From assembly GCF_018847975.1 (NCBI RefSeq), contig NZ_CP072597.1, positions 4,131,001 to 4,195,000 of the forward strand: a stretch of DNA of 64,000 bases. Reading direction: 5' to 3'. A program made the translations under genes and the position numbers. How positions within the stretch are numbered: position 1 is the stretch's first letter; every line of letters begins with the position of its first letter. A model generated the notes under the pieces. That model was given only the letters and a program-made list of their open reading frames with translations. It searched no databases and had not been told where the DNA came from. Origin of the DNA: Lysobacter sp. K5869 (GTDB lineage: Bacteria > Pseudomonadota > Gammaproteobacteria > Xanthomonadales > Xanthomonadaceae). Below are positions 9,419 through 18,900 of the stretch, in pieces.

Positions 9419-10063
9419 ATGACGATCACCATCACCGCCTTCGAACGCTCGCCCGACGGCGGCAAGGGTCTGGCCCGCGACACGCGCGTGCGCTGGGCGC
9501 TGGAAGAAGCGGGCCTGCCTTATGCGGTCCGCCTGGTTTCGTTCCAGGCGATGAAGGAACCCGCGCACCTGAGCCTGCACCCGTTCGGCATGATCCCGAC
9601 TTACGAGGAAGACGATCTGGGTTTGTTCGAAACCGGCTCCATCGTCTTCCACATCGCCGAACGCCACGGCGGCTTGCTGCCCGCCGATGCCGACGCCCGC
9701 GCGCGCGCGATCACCTGGATGTTCGCCGCGGTGAACACCGTGGAGCCGCCGATTCTCGATCTGGTCACCGCGCGGATTGTCGAAAGCGACAAGCCCTGGG
9801 CGCAGGAACGCATGCCGCTGGTGCAAGAACGCATCCGCCATCGCATGAATCAACTCTCCGCGCGCCTGGGCGAGGCCGATTGGCTCGACGGTGGGTTCAG
9901 CGCCGGCGATTTGATGATGGTGTCGGTGCTGCTGCGGCTGCGTCCGTCGGGTCTGCTCGACGAGTTTCCGCGACTGGCCGCTTATGTCGCCCGCGGCGAA
10001 GCGCGGCCGGCGTATCAGCGGGCGTTCGCGGCGCAGTGGGCGGTCAATGGCCCTAAGGCTTAA
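9419..10063 (+). CDS. Glutathione S-transferase family protein
   Basis: A 214-residue cytosolic protein with an N-terminal thioredoxin-like half (residues 1-85), containing the glutathione-site pattern IPTYEEDDLGLFETGSIVFH near 58-79, and an all-helical C-terminal half. The usual N-terminal Ser/Cys/Tyr is not obvious; R-D-T-R near residue 20 occupies that area. Reaction and substrate cannot be predicted. It stands alone between an effector candidate and a convergent small gene. Confidence 0.82.
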   Translation: MTITITAFERSPDGGKGLARDTRVRWALEEAGLPYAVRLVSFQAMKEPAHLSLHPFGMIPTYEEDDLGLFETGSIVFHIAERHGGLLPADADARARAITWMFAAVNTVEPPILDLVTARIVESDKPWAQERMPLVQERIRHRMNQLSARLGEADWLDGGFSAGDLMMVSVLLRLRPSGLLDEFPRLAAYVARGEARPAYQRAFAAQWAVNGPKA

Positions 10064-10140
10064 TCGAGTGTCGCGCGGTCCGGCGGTGGAGCGAAGCGGG
10101 TAAGGCAGCGCCCGCTCCCTCCTCTGCTGTCGGCGAGAGT

Positions 10141-10563
10141 TCATTTGCAGGCATTCCAGACATATTCGTGCCATACCCGACGGCCGTCGATCCCAGCGTC
10201 GCGGCCTTGCGGACTCTTCAGCCATTCGTCGCGCTCCGCGCGCGCCTTCGCGCACGCGTTGCCGCCGATGGGAATCGCCGCGCCCTGAGCTTCGCCGTGC
10301 GAGTGACCGGGCCAACGGCCGGCCCGGGCCGCGAGTTCCTGCGATTCGACCTGCGCTCGTTGCCGCGCGTACTCCCGGGCGCGCAGTTGCGCCGCGCTCG
10401 GCGGCGGTTCCGGCGTGGCCGCCCAAGCTTTCGCCGCGACGCCCGACTCGCAGGGATCGCTTTGGTACGACAGCGCCCCGCCCTTGCCGACACATTTGTA
10501 AACCATCTGCGCCTGCGCCGAACACGCGAGCGACAGCAGCGCCGCCGCGATCGCGAACTTCAT
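10141..10563 (-). CDS. Small secreted DUF4124-like protein
   Basis: A 140-residue protein with a clear signal peptide (MKFAIAAALLSLACSAQA, cleavage near residue 18) followed by MVYKCVGKGGALSYQSDPC, which resembles the DUF4124 module (Y-K-x-x-D/G-x-x-G-x-x-x-Y-S). The rest is charged and helical. I start at the ATG at 10563 because the upstream extension is Arg-rich and lacks signal-peptide character. Four Cys residues in the mature part may form disulfides in the periplasm. Function unknown. Confidence 0.7.
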   Translation of the reverse strand: MKFAIAAALLSLACSAQAQMVYKCVGKGGALSYQSDPCESGVAAKAWAATPEPPPSAAQLRAREYARQRAQVESQELAARAGRWPGHSHGEAQGAAIPIGGNACAKARAERDEWLKSPQGRDAGIDGRRVWHEYVWNACK

Positions 10564-11104
10564 CCTTGCCCCCTGTAGGCCGGTCCCGATTCGATTCGCG
10601 GACGCGATGGCTCCGGCCGCGCTCCTTGTCCGCGGCCTCATTCTAATGCGAGTGCGGCGTCGCGAAGCGGAGTTCCCGCCTCTCGCCGAAGACGACGCGA
10701 GCGAGCGCCCATCCGAACTTCAACGTATGCGCGGCGCGCTGTCGTCCTCGCTTGGATAAACGTCTTCAGTCTCGCGAACGACCCTAGTTCGACCCGAGCC
10801 ACGCCCTTCGATATCGACAACACGCGAATCAAGACGCGCATCACATTTGCCGACGCACATCTCGACAGCGCTTCGCAAAATATCGTGCAGCGGCGAAAGA
10901 AATCGCGCGAACGCGTGTCCCCTCTTCGCGGCTTTTCGCGTCTATCCAACTGCTTGAACGCAACAGGCGCGAAGCGCACCGAAGGGGTGCGTCGCTTCGC
11001 TCGCCGGTGTCCGTCCGCAAGAACTCGACCGCGCGCCCACGCATGGCGCCGCGTCGGCGAAGCCTTGCCGGCGCCACCGCAACGAGTCTTTCAAGGAATC
11101 CGCC
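10564..11104. other. Intergenic region (541 bp) upstream of the repeat-protein/Rhs locus
   Basis: I see no credible gene; ORFs on either strand are Arg-rich without family character. At 10968-11000 an imperfect hairpin pairs GCGAAGCG with CGCTTCGC and CACC with GGTG, and looks like a dispersed Lysobacter repeat. The control region of the 11.1 kb locus should lie here, but no clear -35/-10 pair was found. Confidence 0.4.
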
Positions 11105-11983
11105 ATGCCGCTCGAATTCGCTTCCGGTAGCGTCCGCCCCAACCGCAATTTCAGCCACGATTTCGACGGCGACATCGCCAAGGTCGCGGTCGGCATCCGC
11201 GGTTTCAATCTCAGTTACGGCGCCGGCGTCGATCACGATGTGCAGACCTTGAGCGTGTTGCTCACGTCTTCCTACAGCGGCAAGCAACTCTCGGTGGAAG
11301 TGCACGCCGCGCTCAACGACAGCAGCGGCCATACCCTGGACGTGCACGGTTCCAGCGTCGACGTGGTGGCCATCGCCTGGACCGGCGTCGACGATCCGAG
11401 CCTGACCTTGGCCAACGAATACGACATCGAAAGCGGCGGCAGCAGTCCGCCGATCGCGGTCGCCTGCACCGCGCCCTTGGTGCGCACCGCGGTGTTGTCC
11501 GGTTTCGATCTGTCCTACGGCGCCGCCGATCACTACCTCAGAACGCTCGAAGCCGGCGTCGGCACCTCGCAGTCCGGCAGTCAGGTCAAGCTCAGCGGCA
11601 GCGCGCAGATGTACGACGGCACCGGCCATCGCGCCAGCGTGGCCAGCGTCGACGGCGGCTTGCTCGCCCACTGCGATCCCACGCTGCCGATGCAGATCCT
11701 CTCTACCGGCGATATGCAGAACCTCGCGCGCGACAAACGCATCGAGTTCGGCTCCAAGTCGATCGATACCTACCAAATCATGCTGACCGGTTTCCGCATG
11801 CAATATCCGGGCGGCAACGACGATCATGAAGTCACCACCGTCGGCGCCAGCGTCAGCCTGGGCGACACCGGGCCGGGCTTCGCCGAAGTCAACGGCGCCA
11901 CCTGGCTCAACGACGACTCCGGCCATCGCCAGGACGACGCGATCAGCCATGTCAGCGCGGTGGTGATCGGCTACGCCGGCTGA
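11105..11983 (+). CDS. Triple-repeat beta-rich protein A, linked to giant Rhs protein
   Basis: A 292-residue protein of unrecognised family without signal peptide. It contains three related units of about 75-100 residues, each opening with a G-F-x-L-x-Y/F...D-H pattern: GFNLSYGAGVDHDVQTL (about 33), GFDLSYGAADHYLRTL (about 132) and GFRMQYPGGNDDHEVTTVG (about 228). Each unit continues with a SGH or TGH turn. AAGGA precedes the ATG. The next gene is a paralogue with the same plan, then the giant Rhs gene, all codirectional with short gaps, so the three are probably one transcription unit. A lectin-like or chaperone/adaptor role for the Rhs toxin is speculation. Confidence 0.75.
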   Translation: MPLEFASGSVRPNRNFSHDFDGDIAKVAVGIRGFNLSYGAGVDHDVQTLSVLLTSSYSGKQLSVEVHAALNDSSGHTLDVHGSSVDVVAIAWTGVDDPSLTLANEYDIESGGSSPPIAVACTAPLVRTAVLSGFDLSYGAADHYLRTLEAGVGTSQSGSQVKLSGSAQMYDGTGHRASVASVDGGLLAHCDPTLPMQILSTGDMQNLARDKRIEFGSKSIDTYQIMLTGFRMQYPGGNDDHEVTTVGASVSLGDTGPGFAEVNGATWLNDDSGHRQDDAISHVSAVVIGYAG

Positions 11984-12082
11984 TCGCAGCGCCCCGCTCC
12001 ACCGATCTTCGCGCATCACCCCGCTCCCGCGCGCCGCGCGGGCACGGACCCGTTCGTCCCTACATCCGTCAAGGAGTCCGCA

Positions 12083-12934
12083 ATGAAGCTGGAATGCCAA
12101 TTCAGAACCGTGAAGCCCAACGAGAGCTGCACCTTCCAGTTCTCCGGCCAGATCATGCAGCAGGTGGCCGGCATCAACCAATTTTCGCTGAGCTTCGGCA
12201 GCGGCGATCATCACGTCAAAACCGTCGGCGTGGGCCTGAGCGTCAACCAGCAAGGCAGCCAGCTGACCATCGTGCCGAAGGCGACCTTGGTCGACAGCAG
12301 CGGCAACAGCCTGGATCCGTCGAAGTCGTCGATCGGCGTGGTGTCGATCGCCATCGTCGACACCAACAACGACTCCATCCGCTTCGGCAACGCCAGCAAC
12401 ATCCCCAGCGGCAGCAGCGGCGGTTCGATCGTGGTGCCGTGCGCGATTCCGAGCGTGCTGCAGTCGGTGTTGGCCGGTTTCAACCTGTCCTACAGCGGCG
12501 GCGACCACCACATGAAGGCCGCCGACGCCTCGGTCGGCACCCAGCTCAGCGGCACCCAGGCCAGCATCAAGTCCGATGCGCAGATGTACGACGGCAGCGG
12601 CAACTTCGCCAGCGGCACCGTCGACGGCGGCCTCGTCGCCAGCTGCGACACCTCGCAGCCGCTGCTGGTGGTGGCCAGCCAGAACCTGCAGAACAGCAGC
12701 CAGCGCCTCAGCTTCGCCAAGGCCATGAACGCCTACTACGCGCTGCTGACCGGCTTCAACGTCGATTTCTCCGGCGACGACCATCACGTCCAGACCATCG
12801 GCGCCTCGTTCTCCTGCGCCAGCGCCGGCGGCAACCAGGTGGACGTGACCGGCTCGGCGGTGCTGCACGACGGCAGCGGCCACGTGCAGGACAACAACAC
12901 CAGCTACGTCACCGGCGTGGTCTTCGGCTTCTGA
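12083..12934 (+). CDS. Triple-repeat beta-rich protein B, paralogue of protein A
   Basis: A 283-residue paralogue of the preceding protein, also without signal peptide. Its three units begin at INQFSLSFGSGDHHVKTVG (about 35), GFNLSYSGGDHHMKAAD (about 133) and GFNVDFSGDDHHVQTIG (about 229). Here the D-H-H motif is complete in every unit, whereas protein A has DHD, DHY and DHE, so B may be the more ancestral copy. AAGGAG precedes the ATG, and the leader around the start codon is very similar to that of gene A, consistent with tandem duplication. The paired His could bind metal or ligand; this is inference. Confidence 0.75.
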   Translation: MKLECQFRTVKPNESCTFQFSGQIMQQVAGINQFSLSFGSGDHHVKTVGVGLSVNQQGSQLTIVPKATLVDSSGNSLDPSKSSIGVVSIAIVDTNNDSIRFGNASNIPSGSSGGSIVVPCAIPSVLQSVLAGFNLSYSGGDHHMKAADASVGTQLSGTQASIKSDAQMYDGSGNFASGTVDGGLVASCDTSQPLLVVASQNLQNSSQRLSFAKAMNAYYALLTGFNVDFSGDDHHVQTIGASFSCASAGGNQVDVTGSAVLHDGSGHVQDNNTSYVTGVVFGF

Positions 12935-12994
12935 CGCCCGCCCGCGCTGCGGCCCACGGCCGCAGCGCTCCCTACTTTTTTGTTGGAGGCCTCC

Positions 12995-15900
12995 ATGTCC
13001 GCCCCTTCCGGTTCCAGCGTGCCCAGCATCCGCACCTTCCAGATGGATGCCAGCACCGTCGGCGTGCTCAAGAGCAGCGTCAATCTGTTCCGCGGCGACG
13101 TCAACCACACCCAGACCCTGTTCTCGCTGCCCGGCCGCAGCGACAACGACGGCTTGCAGATCGACTTGTCGATCCAGTACCAGAGCAACGTCAACCGTCA
13201 AGCGATGGGATGGAACCGCGATCAACCCACCGGCGTGTTGGGGCTGGGCTGGACGCTGCCGCTGGCCTCGATCCGCATGGAGGACGGCAATTGCCCGACG
13301 CCGGCGCTGCGCAAGTACAGCATCGCCGTGGCCGGCAACAGCAGCGCGATGGTGCGCGATCCGCAGGCGCCGCTGCTGTTCGCGATGGACAAGAGCTTGG
13401 CCGCGCAACTGCGCGACGGCGCCGCGGTGCCGGCGGCGATCCGCGGCGTCTTCGTCGATAACGGCGTGCCGCTGTCGGCCGGCGCGGTCGTGGTCGGCGC
13501 GGCCAGCCCGTGGACGCTGCGCGACGACGCGCTGGAACAAGAGTTCGTGCTGACCCTGGGCGCCACGCTCGACGCCAGCGACGGCGGCGAAACCTACCAA
13601 CTGGTCAACTACCGCTTTTGGCGCGTGCAGTACTTCCCGCGCTACGAGCGTTGGGCGGTGACCAACGAAGCCGGCCAGCGCATGTCCTTCGGCGGCGGCT
13701 TGGGCGCGACCGACAAGGGTTACCGCACCAGCGCCGGCAACAGCGTGGAATGGGGCGTGCAATGGCTCGACGCGCACGGCGTGCCGGTGTGGCAAGGCAG
13801 CAGCGCGCGCGCCCAGGGGCAAAGCCAGTACGCCTGCGCGTGGCATCTGCAGCGGGTCTACAGCCGCTTCGGCGAATCGGTCTCTTATGAGTACAACTGC
13901 TTCGAGCGCGGCGGCGACGGCTTGCTGCCGAAGGTCGAGCAACTGGTCGCCGCCGGCGGCCTGCCCTACACCAAGGCCTGTTACCTCGGCCGCATCGTCG
14001 ACGTGTACGGCCGCAGCGCCGAATTCGCTTACGGCGACAAACTGTGGAGCGCGCAAACCGCGGCCAGCCCGCGCGAGTACGCCGATCCGCACAAGGACGT
14101 TCCCGACACCGCGCCCAACGGTTTCCAGGACCGCTACGAAACCCTGTTCCTCGACCGCATCGACGTGCGCGACCGCGACGGCGGCGCCTTGTTCGCGGTC
14201 GATTTCGATTACCAGCCCGTGCCGGGTTCGCCGGTGGCGAACGTGGCGGGCGATTCCGGCGACACCTGCAAGCGCCTGCTGACCGCGGTGCGATTGCTCA
14301 ACGCCGACGGCGACAGCCTGCCGGGCTATCGCTACGGCTATTACCTCGACGTCAAGCAAGGCGGCAATCTCGCCGCGCTGGCCTCGATCGACTGGCCCAC
14401 CGGCGGCGTGGCGCGTTACGAGTACGCCAGCGCGTCGCTGCCGATCTGCGACCGCAGCCTCGCGGTGAGCGCGCCGAGCCCGATGCCGGCGCAGTCGATC
14501 CCGCGCGTCTGGTTCGGCCCCGACTACGCCGTGGTGCTGTGGAACAACACCGCCGACGGCCGTCTGGCGATGCAGATCTTCACCTGGACCGGCCAGTGGA
14601 TGCCCTGGCAGGCCGATCCGCACAACGCGCTGCTGTTGCAGAACGACAGCGGCGGCACCGCGCTGTCGTCGGTGGCGGTGGACGCCGGGCAAGACTTCGT
14701 CGCCGTGTCCTACCAGACCAGCGCCGACACCGCGATGCATCTGTTCCGCAAGGACATGGCGCGGCCGGGCCAGTGGGTCGCCGCGGCGATCCCCGGCGGC
14801 GGCAACGGCGGCTGCAACAGCCCGACCTGGCGTTGGCCGCTGCAGGACGGCACGGTGCAGACCGCGGCCGGCGCCAGCTATGTGTTCGCGTGGCAGTCCA
14901 ATCCTTCGGCGCTGACCTGCAAGACCGATTTGTTCACTTGGAACTGGCCGAGCCAGTCGTGGCAGCACGATCATCGCGACGGCCTCGGCTATCGCTGGTT
15001 CGCGCACGGCGCCGATTACCTCGCCAGCGTGGATCTGAATTCGCACGTGAGCCTGGACTGGATCGACGCCGTCGGCGCGTGGCACAGCGCGCCCGGCGTG
15101 GATCTGGGCTTCCGCTTGAACAGCCTGGATGCGCTGGCGCTGGCCGGCGACGCCTCGTTGCTGGCGATCTCGCACAAGATCGCCGGCAGTCCGGGCATGG
15201 GCGAGTACAGCTACGACGTCTGGCTGCTGCAGTGGAACCGCGATTACGTGTTCGCCGCGCCGACCCAGTTCTCGTTCAAGGACCGCTTCGACAGCCAGTG
15301 GCCGACCTCGTGGGCGCCCAGCGCGATCGGCAACTCGCTGGTCGCGGTGGCGGCCAACGTGATGCGCTTCGACGGCGCGCAATGGAGCGTCAACAGCGCG
15401 CTCGCGCCCAGCGGCATCGTCGGCGGCGAGCAGCGCTACGGCTACGGCCCCGATTACGCGGTGCAGGTGATGGTGCCCAGCGTCGGCGCCCCGCAGGCGC
15501 GCTTGATCGGATACGACCCGGGCAAAGTCGGCTTCGGCAGCACCGCGCCGATTTCGGGATTGAGCACGCCGCAGTCGCATCCGGGCACGGCCAACTGGAT
15601 CGGCGCCGGCAGCCCGGATTACCTCGCCGTCGGCACCCAGTTGTTCTTCCGCGGCACCGCCAGCGATTGGGGACGTTCGGTCGGCAACGCCATCGCCAAC
15701 CTGCAGACTTTGGTCAATCAAGGCGCCGGCGGCAGCGACCGCTATCAGCTCAACTCGGCCTCGCTGCTCAACGAAGGCCCGGCGTTCCTGGCCTGCGCGC
15801 TGTACGACGCGCAGGACGGCAGCGGCCACGCCACCGCCGCCTCGGCGCTGGTGCTGCGCAACGGCGGCGTGCAAGGCGCCGCGCAAATCCTCGACCGGCA

Positions 15901-18900
15901 GGCGATGTGGACGCCGCAGGAACAGGATCAGCCCAGCCAAGGCACCTCGCCCGGCGGGCCGATGGCGTTCTTCAGCTATCCCAGCGACGCCGGCCGCCTC
16001 GACGCGGCGACCACGGTCTATCTCAACCGCTACGCCGGCGACGCCGTGCTCGGGCCGATCAGCGATTGGCCGGTCAGCGCGATCACCATCGACGACGGCT
16101 TATCGGAATCCTTCGCCACCGCCTACGTGCCCGACACCGCCAACGCCGCCTGCGACGCCAGCGGGCAAGTGGTGAAGTACTTCCAGACCGCGGTCTATCC
16201 CGGCGGCAGCCCGCAGCAGCCGGTCAACGGTTCGGTGGTCAGCCGTTATCTCAACGGCAACGCCGACGTCACCGGCGCCGACTGGTACAACATGCTCGAC
16301 GGCCTGCTGCACAGCGTCACCACGCTGGACGCGCAGGGCAAGACGCTCAACGCCACCGAGTACGAGTGGACCGCGTACGTGCAGCGCGCCAGCGATCCCA
16401 ACGATCCGGCCGCGCCGGTGCGCCAGTTGTACGGCGCGTACGCGTTGCAGACCGCGCAGCAGCAAACCAGCGACGGCGTCGCCTCGCGTCAGACCACGTC
16501 CTACATTCCCGACGGTTTCAAGGCTTCCTACACCGGCCAGCCGGCGACGGTGAGCAGCCAGACCGTGCGCGGCGACGGCCGGATCGACGCGCAGGAGCGC
16601 CGCTATCGCTACGCCTGCGAGGCGTATCCGCAATCGCGCACGATCAACGACGTCAGCAGCGTGGTCGAACAAAGCGCGAGCCAGGCCGGCGTCGCCACGG
16701 CGATCTCGGCGACCGCGCTGGCGCAGTGGGCTTCGGCCTGGGGCGAGGACGTGAAGGTGATGGCCGAAGCGGCCGACTTCGCCTGGACCGGCGGCGCCGT
16801 CGAGTTCCCGTTCGGTGCGTGGCAGCCCGGGCAAACGCCGGCGAACTGGCAAGCGATGACGCAACTGCAAACCCGCGCGCCCGACGGCACCGTGCTGCAG
16901 AACGCCGACGGCGCGGACGTGCCGTGCACGACGCTGTACGCCGATCCCGCGTTCGGCCTGCCGGTGGCGGTGTTCCGCGGCGCGGTCGGCGGCGAGTGCG
17001 CGTGGAGCGGGTTCCAGTCCTACGAAAGCACGGCCGGCTGGAGCTTGAGCGGCACCCGCGCCGAGCCCTCGCAGGCGTGGCTGGGCGAGCAAAGTCTGGC
17101 GTTGAAGAACGGCGGCCGCATCGCCACCGCGGTGGCGCCCGGCGCGAGCCGCACGCGTTATCTGTTCGGCCTGCGCTATCTGACCCCGGCCGGCTACATC
17201 GGCGGCCGCGGCGCGATCAAGCTCGACCCGGGCCAGAACCCACTGAGCCTGGACCTGGACGACACCCAGGGCCAGTGGCGTTACCTCACCGCCAGCGTCG
17301 ATCTGCCGGCGGGCTGCAAGTCGCTGGCGTTGAGCATCGACAACCCCGGCAGCGCCGAGGCCTTGATCGACGGCGTGCTGCTGATCCCGTTCGGCGTGGA
17401 CGCGACCGTGCAGTCCTGGCAGGCCGACACGCGCCTGCTGCTGGCCAGCATGTCCGCGACCGGCGCCTGCGATTTCAACCGCTACGACCGCTTCAACCGT
17501 CCGCTCGGCGCGGTCGCCGCCAACGGCCAGTGGCAAGAGCTCGACCAGCGCTTCCAATCGCGCCAGGGCAACGCCGGCGACCGCTTCGACGACGCCAGTC
17601 CGAACGCCGAACTGACCTTGCAGTTCGCCGCCGGCGGCATCACCGAGACCTTCCGCGACGGCAACGGCTGGCAAACGCGCTGGGCGCCGGGCGACGCCGC
17701 GCACTGGAGCTGCGCGGGCGGCGAGTTGCTCAAAGCCGGCACTGATTCCGACACCTTGACGTGGCAACGCGGCAGCGACGCCGAGGTGGTGGCGTTCTTC
17801 GTCGAGCTGCAAGCGCAAGGCACCGCCGCGGGCACGCTGTCGCTGCGCTTCGGCGACGGCGAGACCATCGCCTGGACCGTCGGCAAGGGCTGGTCGTGGA
17901 CCGACGCGAAGGGCGGCACGGTGCAAGCGCCGCTGGCCGCGCCGCCGCACTTGGCGCAGCAGTGGTTGTTGCTGCTCGGCGGCGGCCAGACGCTGTTCTT
18001 CGGCGACGGCCAATTGCTGTTCAGCGCCGCGCGCGCGACCGAACCCTCGGCCGGCTGCGCGTTCGCCACCGGCCCCAACGCGCTGCGCATCAGCCAGCTC
18101 GGCTACGGCGGCGATCCGCGCCTGGGCTTGTCGTACAGCGACGGCGCCGCGCGCCAGCGTCAGGTGCATCAGCGCGACGGCGGCGACAGCCGGATCATGG
18201 CTTCGGTCTACGACGCGCTCGACCGCTCGCTCGCCGGCACCAAGACCGCGCCGGGCAGTTTCGGCTCCGGCGCCAACGCGCCGATGCTGAGCTACCGCCC
18301 CTGCTTCCTCGACGTGGCCGCGTTCCTGCGCGCCACCGCCGACACTTGGAAGATGCAGGGCGACATCGCCGACTACTACGCCGGCCAACGCGACGGCGGC
18401 GCGCAACGCTCCGACGATCAGGGCTATCCGTATCGCGGTTCGCGCTACGAAAGTTCGGCGCAGTCGCGGGTGGTCGAGTACGGCCAGCCCGGCAAGGAAC
18501 TGGCGATCCACGACATCCTCAGCGTGCCCGAATCGGCGCGCCACACCATGCGCACCGCCTACGGCGCCAGCGACGCCAGCGATCCGGTCGCGGCCGGCGC
18601 GTTCTACGCCACCGACACCACCACGCCGGGCGGCTATCAAGCGCGGCAATTGGTCGACACCAGCCAGCGCGCGACCGCGATGCTGCAAGCCGATCCCCAA
18701 GGCGGCAAGGTCGGCCAAAGCGTGGTCGGGCTGAACTTCAGCGCCGGCAGCGACGACGCCGGCATCCTCGGCCGGCTGCAACTGCCCAATGCCTTCACCA
18801 CGTCGCCGCAATCCAATCCGCCGGCGTTCGTGCGCGACACCTTGACCAATCCGCTCGGTCAGGCCGTGCAATACCAAGACCCCGATACCGGCGTCACCTT

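Noticed and set aside
10638..10979. 113-codon minus-strand ORF upstream of the repeat-protein locus
   Set aside because: No ribosome site, Arg-rich, includes a dispersed repeat hairpin; no family resemblance.
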